Source: an uncultured Eubacteriales bacterium
Lineage (GTDB): Bacteria; Bacillota; Clostridia; Oscillospirales; Acutalibacteraceae
Assembly (NCBI GenBank): GCA_910580045.1
Contig: CAJTXF010000003.1
Location: 21,460-85,459, forward strand
Direction of reading: 5' to 3'
DNA: 64,000 nt
Shown: positions 40,738-48,731 of the stretch, piece by piece
Layout of the letters: each line of letters starts with the position of its first letter
Numbering within the stretch: the first letter of the stretch is position 1
Position numbers and translations under genes: made by a program
The notes under the pieces: model-generated
Databases searched by the model: none
Told to the model about the DNA's origin: nothing
The model's input: only the letters and a program-made list of their open reading frames with translations

Positions 40738-40775
40738 AACCGCCGGACGGGGCTTTCTGTCCGGCGGTTTTTCCT
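40738..40775 (+). terminator. rho-independent terminator after spoVM
   Basis: An 11-bp stem (40738-40748 with 40759-40769) rich in GC and a ten-base loop are followed by a T run (TTTTT). It separates the spoVM operon from the sigma-E promoter of sipL. Confidence 0.9.
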
Positions 40776-40789
40776 TTTATGGGAAGTCC

Positions 40790-40817
40790 GCATATTTTAT
40801 TCAGGGCTGCATACATA
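40790..40817 (+). promoter_or_regulatory. sigma-E type sporulation promoter for sipL-spoIVA
   Basis: The -35 GCATATT (40790-40796) fits the sigma-E consensus KMATATT at every position. The -10 CATACATA (40810-40817) fits CATACAMT in its first six bases and differs in the last one. The 13-base spacer is normal for sigma-E. It lies 74 bases before the sipL start, and directly behind a terminator. Mother-cell transcription of spore coat genes during early engulfment is expected. Confidence 0.75.
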
Positions 40818-40890
40818 TTGGGTAAAGGCACCGCGCACCCGGCCGAGCTGCGGGGAGCCGCTGAAAGACAGATAAAGGAGAGGATGCTGT

Positions 40891-42426
40891 ATGCAGGCCC
40901 AGATTAAGACCGCGCCCTATGAGTATTTCGACCCCGTTTTTGACGGCCGATATGAGACGCCGATAGACGCCGAATACAACCTTCCAGACTACTGCCCGGA
41001 CATCCAGAAAATACTGAAGTGCCGGGCAATCCCAGAGGTCACATCCTATATGATTACAGGAGACACCTTGACCTGTGACGGTGTGTGCGACATTCGGGTG
41101 CTCTACCTGGACGGTAAGGGAGATTCCGTTCGCTGCTGCGAGTTCACAAAAGATTTTACAGCCTCTGTCAAACTGAAAATGGTGGAGGAAAAGGCTGTAG
41201 CCTGTGTGCAGGCTTCCATGGCTCATATGACCTGCCGGGCGGTCAGTGCCCGCCGGCTGGACCTTCATGCCGCAGTGGCACTGCAAATCCTGGCTGTGGT
41301 ACAGAAAAAGGAGCTGATTACCTGCAGCCTGGAGGATGAATCCATTGAGAAACGGGGGGAAAGCTTTGAGGCTCACCAGGCGGTGAACGCAGTGTGCCAT
41401 CAGTTTACGATTGAGGACACCCTGCCAGTCAAAAATGGGAAACCGCCCATTGAGTCCATCCTGCGCAGAGAGATATCTTGCCGGGTGATTGAGAGCAGGC
41501 TGTCAGAGGAACGGCTGACAGTAAACGGCAGCGCTGACGTATCCTTCCTCTATACCTCAGCGGTAGACGCGGGCAGTGTGGAGAAGCTGTCCTCATCTAT
41601 TGATTTCAGCCAGGTGATTGACTGTGCCGGGGCAGACGAGAACTGCATCTGCGATTTGCGTATTATTACCGGCGAGAGCAGTATCCAGCCCAGAGAGGAC
41701 GATGTGGGGGAGTACACCGGCGTCAGCGTGGTGGTAAAGGTCTTCCTGATGGCTTTCCTCTATAAACCCTGTGAGGTAGAGATTATCAATGACGCCTATT
41801 CTGTCCGAAGTCCTTTGGAGCTGCGCTATGCGCAGAGTGTGTTTACCAAGCTCCATGGAGTTTCAACCGAAGTGTTGAAAAAGAAATGCACACTTTCTGT
41901 CTCTGACGGTGAGATTCAAAAGATTCTGGATGTCTGGTGTGAGCAGGACACAGTGCAGTCTGTCTGTGAGAAAGCCAAACTGAGCTACAGAGTAAAATAT
42001 ACAGTGTGTATGCTCTATGTAAATGGCCAGGGACGCATTCTGTACATGGAAAAGCAGTTTGACCACAGCTTCACTGTCGAGATGGAGAACCAGCAGGCAA
42101 AACGGGCTGATACCACCTGGCATACGGACTTGTGGGAATATCGAATTGCAGATAAGACCACAGTTGAGGTGTCTGTAGAGACCTCAGTGAGCTCGACGCT
42201 GATGAGCATGGAGCAGGTGAAATACCTGACCTCTGCCGGAATGGAGGAGAATGCCAAGGACTATGAGGGCAAGCCCAGATTTCTGATTTACTACGCCTCT
42301 GCTGGTGAAAAGCTGTGGGACATCGCGAAAAGCCACAGGGCGATGCTGACAGATATTCGTACCCAAAACGAGTTGTTTGACGATGTTGTTCCCGAGGCCA
42401 GGCCAATTATTATCTGCAACCGCTAA
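40891..42426 (+). CDS. sipL: SpoIVA-interacting protein SipL (SPOCS and LysM domains)
   Basis: SipL in Clostridioides difficile binds SpoIVA and is needed for coat attachment; it plays the part of Bacillus SpoVID. The 511-residue product has the SPOCS (DUF3794) pattern: a first unit from about residue 10 with DAEYNLPDYCPDIQKILKC, and further units around residues 150-290 and 300-430. The C-terminal LysM domain is at about residues 463-511 (FLIYYASAGEKLWDIAKSH). No signal peptide is present, as expected for a cytoplasmic mother-cell protein. It lies behind a sigma-E promoter and directly before spoIVA. Confidence 0.93.
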   Translation: MQAQIKTAPYEYFDPVFDGRYETPIDAEYNLPDYCPDIQKILKCRAIPEVTSYMITGDTLTCDGVCDIRVLYLDGKGDSVRCCEFTKDFTASVKLKMVEEKAVACVQASMAHMTCRAVSARRLDLHAAVALQILAVVQKKELITCSLEDESIEKRGESFEAHQAVNAVCHQFTIEDTLPVKNGKPPIESILRREISCRVIESRLSEERLTVNGSADVSFLYTSAVDAGSVEKLSSSIDFSQVIDCAGADENCICDLRIITGESSIQPREDDVGEYTGVSVVVKVFLMAFLYKPCEVEIINDAYSVRSPLELRYAQSVFTKLHGVSTEVLKKKCTLSVSDGEIQKILDVWCEQDTVQSVCEKAKLSYRVKYTVCMLYVNGQGRILYMEKQFDHSFTVEMENQQAKRADTTWHTDLWEYRIADKTTVEVSVETSVSSTLMSMEQVKYLTSAGMEENAKDYEGKPRFLIYYASAGEKLWDIAKSHRAMLTDIRTQNELFDDVVPEARPIIICNR

Positions 42427-42467
42427 AAGGGGAAATACCCTTTCCCTGCCCAGAAAGGAATGAGAGT

Positions 42468-43949
42468 GTGAGCATGGAAGATTTCAACGTATATAAAGAT
42501 ATTCAGGACCGCACGAACGGCGAGATTTACATTGGTGTGGTAGGGCCTGTACGCACGGGCAAGTCGACCTTTATCAAGAAGTTTATGGATACAGTGGTGA
42601 TTCCCAACATTCCCGACGGTCTGCAGCGAGAGCGGGCTGTGGATGAGCTTCCCCAGTCTGCGGCCGGCCGCACAATTATGACCACAGAGCCCAAGTTCAT
42701 TCCTGAGCAGGCTGTGTCTGTTCAGATTGACAGTGATGCTATGTTCAATGTGCGCATGATTGACTGTGTGGGCTATATTGTGCCCAGCGCAATCGGCTAC
42801 ATAGAGGAAGACCAGCCCCGTATGGTACGGACTCCCTGGTTCGACGAGCCGATTCCCTTCAACATGGCAGCGGAAATCGGCACGAAGAAAGTCATCACAG
42901 AGCATTCTACCATTGGTCTGGTGATTACCACTGATGGGAGCATCAGCGATATTCCCAGAGAGGAATATGAAGAGGCTGAGGAGAGAGTGATTGACGAGCT
43001 GAACCAGACCAATCGTCCCTTTGTCATGCTGCTGAACTGTGTCTCTCCCAGCGAGCCGGAGGCCAAGGCGCTGGCAGGCCGGCTGTCCGAAAAGTACAGT
43101 GTGCCGGTCCTCCCAGTAAATTGTATTGACATTACAGAGCAGGGAATCAAAGAAATCATTGCCAGCCTGCTGTATCAGTTTCCAGTGCGGGAGGTAGAGC
43201 TGGCTGTCCCTGGATGGGTGGCCTCTTTGGGCCCGGAGCACTGGCTGTACTCCTCTGTCTTTACTGCAATTGAGGCCTGCTGCCGAATCTCACGCATGCG
43301 GGAAGTGCGGGGGATGCTGGAAAGTGTCCGAACCTGTGAGTCCATCCAGGGCATGAATGTGCGTCAGATTGATTTAGGGAGCGGCTGCGCCCATGCGGAG
43401 CTAATCTTTGACCAGTCTTTGTTCTATAAGATACTCAGCGAGAAGACAGAATTGGAAATCAAGAGCGAATCAGAGCTCCTGTCCCAGCTGATTGAGATGA
43501 CTCAGATAAAGAGAACATTCCAAAAGCTTCGTCAGGCCTATGACGATGTACTGGAAACCGGCTATGGAATTGTCATGCCAGACGTGGAGGAGCTCACCCT
43601 AGAGGAGCCGCAAATTCTCAAGCAGAACGGCAAGTACGGAATTCGCCTGAAAGCTACCGCACCTTCTATCCATATGCTCCGTACGCAGATTAACACGGAG
43701 ATTACTCCCATTGTTGGCTCAGAGCAGCAATCGGAAGAACTGGTCCTCTATCTGTTAAAGGAGTTTGAGGAGAATCCTGTGAAAATATGGGAATCCAACA
43801 TTTTCGGCAAATCTCTGCACTCTCTGGTTAACGAAGGAATGCACAACAAGCTGTACCGAATGCCCACAGATGCCCGGGAGAAAGTGCGGGAGACCATTGA
43901 ACGCATCATCAACGACGGCTGCAGCGGCCTGATTTGTATTATACTGTGA
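42468..43949 (+). CDS. spoIVA: stage IV sporulation protein A (SpoIVA), coat basement ATPase
   Basis: SpoIVA is an ATP-hydrolysing protein that polymerises on the forespore surface to form the platform for the coat. The 493-residue product has the Walker A motif GPVRTGKST (residues 26-34) and an atypical Walker B, with SIDSD and MIDCVGY segments. The middle and C-terminal domains (MVRTPWFDEPIPF, VSPSEPEAKAL, LHSLVNEGMHNKLYRMP) match the family to its end at GCSGLICIIL. The GTG at 42468 is preferred because AAAGGA lies eight bases before it; ATG 42474 is too far. It follows sipL by 41 bases. Confidence 0.98.
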   Translation: MSMEDFNVYKDIQDRTNGEIYIGVVGPVRTGKSTFIKKFMDTVVIPNIPDGLQRERAVDELPQSAAGRTIMTTEPKFIPEQAVSVQIDSDAMFNVRMIDCVGYIVPSAIGYIEEDQPRMVRTPWFDEPIPFNMAAEIGTKKVITEHSTIGLVITTDGSISDIPREEYEEAEERVIDELNQTNRPFVMLLNCVSPSEPEAKALAGRLSEKYSVPVLPVNCIDITEQGIKEIIASLLYQFPVREVELAVPGWVASLGPEHWLYSSVFTAIEACCRISRMREVRGMLESVRTCESIQGMNVRQIDLGSGCAHAELIFDQSLFYKILSEKTELEIKSESELLSQLIEMTQIKRTFQKLRQAYDDVLETGYGIVMPDVEELTLEEPQILKQNGKYGIRLKATAPSIHMLRTQINTEITPIVGSEQQSEELVLYLLKEFEENPVKIWESNIFGKSLHSLVNEGMHNKLYRMPTDAREKVRETIERIINDGCSGLICIIL

Positions 43950-44302
43950 TGCAGGAGCAAGAGAAGCTGCGGGAGATTGAGAGCCTGGGCCAGGAGGAAG
44001 AGGACCAGGAAGAGCATGAGGAATACTGGGACGAACCAGAGGAAAGGCAGGGCGGGGGAGGCGTGCCTATTCTGCAGGCAGTAATCTGTGCGCTTGCCTT
44101 AGTGGCACTGCTATTTTTCAAATTTACAGATAAAGAAAGATATCAGGAGATTACTGACTGGTACAATCAGGAGATGGCACAGGAGATTGAGCTGCCACAG
44201 CTGAAAAATCCTGCGCCGGAGCCAAGCACAGCTCCTACACCCGAACCCACGCCCACGCCATCGCCTATCCAGATGGAGGGCACGCCTCCACAGATGCTGT
44301 GA
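43949..44302 (+). CDS. single-pass membrane protein with Pro/Thr-rich tail
   Basis: The 117-residue product begins at the ATG overlapping the spoIVA stop (TGATG) with no separate ribosome site, so its translation depends on spoIVA. The first 35 residues are strongly acidic (GQEEEDQEEHEEYWDE), then a transmembrane helix at 39-57 (VPILQAVICALALVALLFF). The outer part is short, with a helix QEITDWYNQEMAQEIE and a Pro/Thr-rich end. This topology, and the place just before an M50 protease, is that of SpoIVFA, but the LytM domain of SpoIVFA is missing. I do not recognise the family. Confidence 0.7.
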   Translation: MQEQEKLREIESLGQEEEDQEEHEEYWDEPEERQGGGGVPILQAVICALALVALLFFKFTDKERYQEITDWYNQEMAQEIELPQLKNPAPEPSTAPTPEPTPTPSPIQMEGTPPQML

Positions 44303-44309
44303 GATAGCT

Positions 44310-44912
44310 ATGCTGACATTCAGAGTAGGAATATGTCGGATACGGCTCCACTTTTCCTGTTTCGCGCTGCTTGCCTTTTGCTGCATCTTTACTGGCATAG
44401 GCAGCGGCGCGTCATGCTTAGGTGCTGTGGTGGTACATGAAACATCGCACCTGGCGGCGATGGTTCTCTTGGGTGACAAAGTGTCCGAAGCCAGCTTATC
44501 TGCGCTAGGACTGAGAGTTATGTCTGACAAGGAGTCTTCCTTGTCAGACACAGGGCAGGCAGTGGTCTCGTTGGCAGGACCTGCATCTAATTGGCTCTGC
44601 TGGGGGGCTTCCATATTTCTTGGCTGTGAAAACACATCCTTTGCCAACGTCAGTTTAGCCCTTGCGCTAGTCCACAGCCTGCCTGTCGAGCCTTTGGATG
44701 GTGGACTCGCCTTGCGGTATTTTCTCCGCCGCATGGCGGGAGAACAGGAAGCAGAGCGAATCAGTCGGGGTGTTTCGGTTGTGCTGCTGTTTCCTCTCGC
44801 GGTACTGGGTTTTTTACTTTTGCTCCATACCAAGTATAATTACACACTTTTATTAATGAGTATGTATTTGATGCTATATCTGGTGTTTGGATGGGACTAT
44901 ACTCAGCCATAA
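44310..44912 (+). CDS. M50/site-2-type intramembrane protease (SpoIVFB-like)
   Basis: The 200-residue product has the M50 zinc motif HETSH at H43, E44 and H47, in a hydrophobic helix (AVVVHETSHLAAMVL). The AGPASN motif (89-94) and the third metal ligand D130 in LPVEPLDGG follow. In Bacillus SpoIVFB cleaves pro-sigma-K in the mother cell. The clostridial order SpoIVFB-TIGR03960-TIGR03936 is seen here, which supports this assignment. It is shorter than Bacillus SpoIVFB (288 residues) and lacks a CBS domain. The substrate is inferred. Confidence 0.8.
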   Translation: MLTFRVGICRIRLHFSCFALLAFCCIFTGIGSGASCLGAVVVHETSHLAAMVLLGDKVSEASLSALGLRVMSDKESSLSDTGQAVVSLAGPASNWLCWGASIFLGCENTSFANVSLALALVHSLPVEPLDGGLALRYFLRRMAGEQEAERISRGVSVVLLFPLAVLGFLLLLHTKYNYTLLLMSMYLMLYLVFGWDYTQP

Positions 44913-44937
44913 ATCACAAGAAACCAGGGATGTACAC

Positions 44938-44966
44938 TTGCAAAATAGCGGCAAATGGAGTATAAT
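44938..44966 (+). promoter_or_regulatory. sigma-A promoter upstream of the TIGR03960 gene
   Basis: TTGCAA (44938-44943) and a perfect TATAAT (44961-44966) lie 17 bases apart, with the start expected near 44973. It starts a new transcript after the sporulation locus. Confidence 0.85.
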
Positions 44967-44995
44967 ATGCAAAAACAAGTGAAAAAGGGATGAAA

Positions 44996-46852
44996 ATGTA
45001 TCCAAAGGAAATTGAAAAGTACCTGCTGAAGGTGCAGAAACCTGGCCGCTATGTGGGCGGGGAGCCCCATTCGGTGGTAAAAGAGAAGAAAGACGTGGAA
45101 GTCCGGTTTGCGTTTTGTTTTCCGGACATCTACGAGATAGGGATGTCCCATCTGGGGATAAAAATTCTATATGGCGCCTTTAATCAGGTACCATATTTTT
45201 GGTGTGAGCGGGTGTTTGCCCCTTGGATAGACATGGAGCAGCACATGACAGAGAATCATATTCCTCTGTATGCTTTAGAGAGTGGAGACCCTGTAAAGGA
45301 TTTTGATTTTATAGGGTTTACTCTCCAATATGAATTGAGTTACACCAATATTCTTAACATGCTGAAGCTGTCGGGTATTCCTCTGCGAAGTGCAGACCGG
45401 CCGGAGTTGTTTCATATTGTGGTTGCGGGTGGTCCTTGTGCCTGTAATCCAGAGCCTTTGGCCGACTTTTTTGACTTATTCTTCTTGGGCGACGGTGAAG
45501 AAGTCGACCCGGAAGTGATGGAGCTTTACAGGCAGTGCAAAAAGGAAGGCACTGGAAAACAAGAGTTTTTACGCAGAGCTGCTCAGATTGAGGGCGTATA
45601 TGTCCCATCCCTCTACGATGTGGAATATAACGGTGACGGAACTGTAAGGCGGTATACAGCAAAAGAGGGGGCACCGGCCACCGTTCGCAAGCGCGTAGTC
45701 AATAACATGGATACCGCCTATTTCCCAGAGAGCTTCCCAGTGCCTTTGATTGATGTGGTGCACGACCGTGTCTCGGTAGAGGTTTTGCGGGGCTGTATCC
45801 GAGGCTGCCGCTTTTGTCAAGCTGGATTCCTTTACAGGCCTTTCCGTGAGAAGTCGATAGAGACTATCGACCGGCAGTGCCAGGCATTATGCGCTTCAAG
45901 TGGGTATGATGAAATATCCTTGTCTTCATTGAGCACGAGTGATTACAGCTGCCTTTTAGAGCTTCTGGACCATCTCCACCGTTGGACGGAGAAGGAAAAA
46001 GTCAGCCTTTCTTTGCCGTCGCTACGGGTGGATAATTTCTCGCCGGAGCTTATGGCCCGGGTAAACTCTGTGCGCAAAAGCGGTTTGACCTTTGCTCCTG
46101 AGGCGGGCTCCCAGCGTATGCGGGATGTCATCAATAAAAATGTAACCCAAGAGGAGTTGATGCGCACAGTCAACACCGCATTCAGCGAGGGGTGGACACG
46201 GATTAAGCTGTACTTTATGATTGGACTGCCTACTGAGACCATGGAGGATGTGGAAGCCATTGTTGAGCTGGGCAATCAGGTGGTGGATGTGTTCTTTCAA
46301 AACAAAGAGAAACCTCGTGGAAAAGCGGTGGAGGTCTCTCTCAGCGCGGCGGCATTCGTACCGAAACCTTTTACACCCTTTCAGTGGTTTGGACAGGACA
46401 CGATGGAAGTTCTGCACGAAAAACAGCAGGCCTTGAAGACGGCCCATCGAAGCAAGCGGGTCAGCGTAAGCTACCATGGCGCCCAGACGAGCTTTTTAGA
46501 GGCTGTTTTCGCCCGGGGAGATCGCCGTCTGTGCTCTGTGTTAGAGAAAGCAACAGAGTTTGGACTGCGTTTTGATGGCTGGGATGATTGCTTTGATTTT
46601 GAGCGTTGGATGGAGGCTTTCCAGGCCTGTGGATTGGATCCTGCTTTCTATGCCAATCGTGTGCGGGATTTTGAGGAGGTATTCCCCTGGGACCACCTGG
46701 ATTATGGCATTCGCAAAGACTTCTTATTAGAGGAGTGCAGGCGGGCTTATGCTGCCCAGACAACGCCTAACTGCCGTGAAATTTGCTCAGGGTGCGGGGC
46801 ATCTTGCTACAAAGGAGGGATATGCGTTGATAAACGTAAGGATTTGGTTTAG
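44996..46852 (+). CDS. TIGR03960-family B12-binding radical SAM protein
   Basis: The 618-residue product has an N-terminal B12-binding region, then a radical SAM core with the motif VEVLRGCIRGCRFCQAG (CX3CX2C). LSSLSTSDYSCLLELLDHLHRW and LTFAPEAGSQRMRDVINKN are family segments. The enzyme is found widely in Clostridia ahead of TIGR03936 and RNase G; its target is unknown, but the context suggests RNA or translation. The ATG at 44996 is preferred because AAGGG precedes it by six bases. Confidence 0.93.
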   Translation: MYPKEIEKYLLKVQKPGRYVGGEPHSVVKEKKDVEVRFAFCFPDIYEIGMSHLGIKILYGAFNQVPYFWCERVFAPWIDMEQHMTENHIPLYALESGDPVKDFDFIGFTLQYELSYTNILNMLKLSGIPLRSADRPELFHIVVAGGPCACNPEPLADFFDLFFLGDGEEVDPEVMELYRQCKKEGTGKQEFLRRAAQIEGVYVPSLYDVEYNGDGTVRRYTAKEGAPATVRKRVVNNMDTAYFPESFPVPLIDVVHDRVSVEVLRGCIRGCRFCQAGFLYRPFREKSIETIDRQCQALCASSGYDEISLSSLSTSDYSCLLELLDHLHRWTEKEKVSLSLPSLRVDNFSPELMARVNSVRKSGLTFAPEAGSQRMRDVINKNVTQEELMRTVNTAFSEGWTRIKLYFMIGLPTETMEDVEAIVELGNQVVDVFFQNKEKPRGKAVEVSLSAAAFVPKPFTPFQWFGQDTMEVLHEKQQALKTAHRSKRVSVSYHGAQTSFLEAVFARGDRRLCSVLEKATEFGLRFDGWDDCFDFERWMEAFQACGLDPAFYANRVRDFEEVFPWDHLDYGIRKDFLLEECRRAYAAQTTPNCREICSGCGASCYKGGICVDKRKDLV

Positions 46853-47477
46853 CAAGACTGGGGCAGTCAAGTATATCTCTCATTTGAATTTGACCCGCTG
46901 TATGGCCCGGGCAATCAAGCTCTCTGGTATCCCTGTGTGGTACACGCAGGGATTCAACCCGCGCATTTATATGACCTTTGCTATGCCTCTGTCCCTGGGC
47001 GTCAGCGGGGAGCGGGAGTGTATGGACATTCGGTTGACAGAAGAGATTGATTTGGAACAGGCGGCGCAAAATCTGTCCAAATTCCTGCCGGAGGACATTG
47101 CTGTTCTGCAGATAACCAGGCCGCAGATGGAATTTGACGAGATTGCGTATGGTGAGTATGAGCTGCGGTTTGAGACAGCGGAACCTCAGGGGTTAGCAGA
47201 AGAAATCACCTCTATGCTGGATTCAGATACCGTCCAGGTTATGAAGCATGGAAAAAAGGGGGACAAGCCCTTTGATATTAAACCCTATTTTTCAGAGTTT
47301 GTCCAGCAAGTGGAGCAGGGGGCGCTGGTTTTAACTGGCCGGCTTCCGTGCAGCAATAGCGGCAGTGTGAATCCGGGTTTGCTGTTAGATGCCCTGAAAT
47401 CATTGCGCGGTTTTGAGCCATACGCTGAAATCCGAAGGAAACGTCTGCTCACAAAAGATTTTTCCGATATGCGGTAA
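46827..47477 (+). CDS. TIGR03936-family (DUF2344) protein
   Basis: The 216-residue product has the family start IRIWFSKTGAVKYISHLNL (the sequence here begins at INVRIWFSKTGA), then RAIKLSGIPVWYTQGFNPR and FAMPLSLGVSGERECMDI. I chose the TTG at 46827 because of AAAGGAGGG seven bases before it. The TTG lies 26 bases inside the TIGR03960 gene. It is a fixed partner of TIGR03960, and in some bacteria the two are fused. The role is not known. The usual RNase G and rplU do not follow here; rplS does. Confidence 0.93.
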   Translation: MINVRIWFSKTGAVKYISHLNLTRCMARAIKLSGIPVWYTQGFNPRIYMTFAMPLSLGVSGERECMDIRLTEEIDLEQAAQNLSKFLPEDIAVLQITRPQMEFDEIAYGEYELRFETAEPQGLAEEITSMLDSDTVQVMKHGKKGDKPFDIKPYFSEFVQQVEQGALVLTGRLPCSNSGSVNPGLLLDALKSLRGFEPYAEIRRKRLLTKDFSDMR

Positions 47478-47484
47478 ATTTTCC

Positions 47485-47513
47485 TTGCGTTTCTCTACAA
47501 GTTGTGGTATAAT
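47485..47513 (+). promoter_or_regulatory. sigma-A promoter of rplS (extended -10)
   Basis: TTGCGT (47485-47490) and TATAAT (47508-47513) lie 17 bases apart, with TGG before the -10. It starts the long rplS leader at about 47519-47520. Confidence 0.85.
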
Positions 47514-47519
47514 GTTGGA

Positions 47520-47650
47520 GCATTTGAAAGTCCGCGGGTTTTCTCATAAGAGGCTTGCCCGTGGGGTTCACAGCGTGTTTTGCGCGGAAGCGGACAGTCC
47601 GCTGCCAATTCTTTGGCAAGAATGTCTGAAAAATTGTATTGGAGGAATAT
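47520..47650 (+). ncRNA. structured rplS leader (L19 leader candidate)
   Basis: The transcript before rplS is about 130 bases long and has several pairings. GTCCGC at 47530-47535 and at 47597-47602 can each pair with GCGGAC at 47590-47595, so the pairings exclude each other. A CGGG/CCCG stem (47534-47537 with 47558-47561) and TGCCAA/TTGGCA (47603-47608 with 47613-47618) lie beside it. This fits the L19 leader family (RF00556), in which L19 represses its own mRNA. I could not run a covariance search. Confidence 0.5.
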
Positions 47651-47653
47651 CAA

Positions 47654-47998
47654 ATGGACGCAATCAAACTTATTTCCCAGGACTCTCTGAAGACAGAGGC
47701 TCCCCAGTTCAACATCGGTGATACTGTGCGGATTGACGTGAATATCCGCGAGGGTGAGCGTGAGAGAATCCAGCAGTTCGAGGGCACTGTAATCGCCCGC
47801 AAGGGCAGCGGTGTCAGCGAGACCTTTACTGTGCGCCGCGTCTCTTATGGCGTTGGAGTTGAGCGGGTGTTCCCTCTGCATTCTCCCAATGTGAAAGCTG
47901 TCCGGGTGGTACGTCATGGCCGTGTGCGCCGGGCTAAGCTCTATTATCTGCGCAACCGTGTGGGTAAGGCCGCTAAGGTTAAGGAGCAGATTAAGTAA
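47654..47998 (+). CDS. rplS: 50S ribosomal protein L19
   Basis: L19 lies at the 30S-50S interface. The 114-residue product has the family segments [22 protein letters not shown] and [18 protein letters not shown] and the basic [21 protein letters not shown] ending. The ATG at 47654 has a GGAGGAA site; an earlier in-frame ATG would be too close to it. The rpsP-rimM-trmD genes usually before it are absent; its own promoter and leader control it. A terminator follows, so lepB needs readthrough or its own promoter. Confidence 0.98.
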   Translation: MDAIKLISQDSLKTEAPQFNIGDTVRIDVNIREGERERIQQFEGTVIARKGSGVSETFTVRRVSYGVGVERVFPLHSPNVKAVRVVRHGRVRRAKLYYLRNRVGKAAKVKEQIK

Positions 47999-48019
47999 GA
48001 CAATTGAACACATTGGAGG

Positions 48020-48043
48020 AAGGGACATTTTGTCCCTTTTTCT
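48020..48043 (+). terminator. rho-independent terminator after rplS
   Basis: AAGGGACA (48020-48027) pairs with TGTCCCTT (48031-48038) over a three-base loop and is followed by TTTTCT. It separates rplS from lepB. Confidence 0.85.
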
Positions 48044-48113
48044 ATATCCCAAATATCTGGGAGGCCGCTTTTGAGATACGGCGTCCTATCATAAGTGGAA
48101 GGAGAGACTCACC

Positions 48114-48689
48114 ATGGATAATGAAGTGACAGCGAAAATGGAGCCCGAAGGACAGAGACGGCCGTTTAAGGTATGGTTTCTTGAGTGGATGGAGACCATT
48201 ATTGTTGCCTTTGTGGCTGTCACGCTTTGCTTTACTTTTTTCGCCCGAATCATCACAGTGGAAGGCATCTCAATGGAGCCTACCTATTTCGATGGGAATC
48301 GGGTTGTGGTAACCTCCTTGGCAGGCCAGGCAAAAAAGGGCGACGTGGTTATTATCGTGCATGCTCTGGAGGACACCATCATTAAGCGTGTGGTTGCTAC
48401 AGAAGGCCAGTGGGTGGACTTTGACCCAGAGCTGGGGGAGCTCACTGTGGACGGTGTACCTGTCAAGGGGGATGAATTCCAGATTGAAAATGGCATCACT
48501 TTTGTGCCAGAGTATTCCGGCGAGGTGATGAGCTTTCCTCAGCAAGTGCCGGAAGGCTGTGTGTTTGTGCTGGGCGATAATCGGGCCCACTCTACAGACA
48601 GCCGTTATGCAGATGTAGGGATGGTGGATAGAAGAAATATTTTGGGCCGGGTTATCCTGAATCTATACCCATTTTCTATGGTGAAGTAG
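48114..48689 (+). CDS. lepB: type I signal peptidase
   Basis: Signal peptidase I releases secreted proteins from the membrane. The 191-residue product has one N-terminal membrane helix (about residues 24-44) and the catalytic dyad S53 (GISMEPTYF) and K91 (IIKRVVA). GDNRAHSTDSRYADVGMV is the conserved box E near the C-terminus. A GGAGAG site precedes the ATG. It lies between rplS and rbgA as in many Clostridia; in Bacillus several unlinked copies exist. Confidence 0.96.
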   Translation: MDNEVTAKMEPEGQRRPFKVWFLEWMETIIVAFVAVTLCFTFFARIITVEGISMEPTYFDGNRVVVTSLAGQAKKGDVVIIVHALEDTIIKRVVATEGQWVDFDPELGELTVDGVPVKGDEFQIENGITFVPEYSGEVMSFPQQVPEGCVFVLGDNRAHSTDSRYADVGMVDRRNILGRVILNLYPFSMVK

Positions 48690-48731
48690 GTCAAGATATC
48701 GGAATTGCAGAACAGAATAGGAGTTCATACT

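Noticed and set aside
47413..47721. 102-codon plus-strand frame through the rplS promoter and leader
   Set aside because: It covers the promoter, the structured leader and part of rplS in another frame, has no ribosome site, and is not protein-like.
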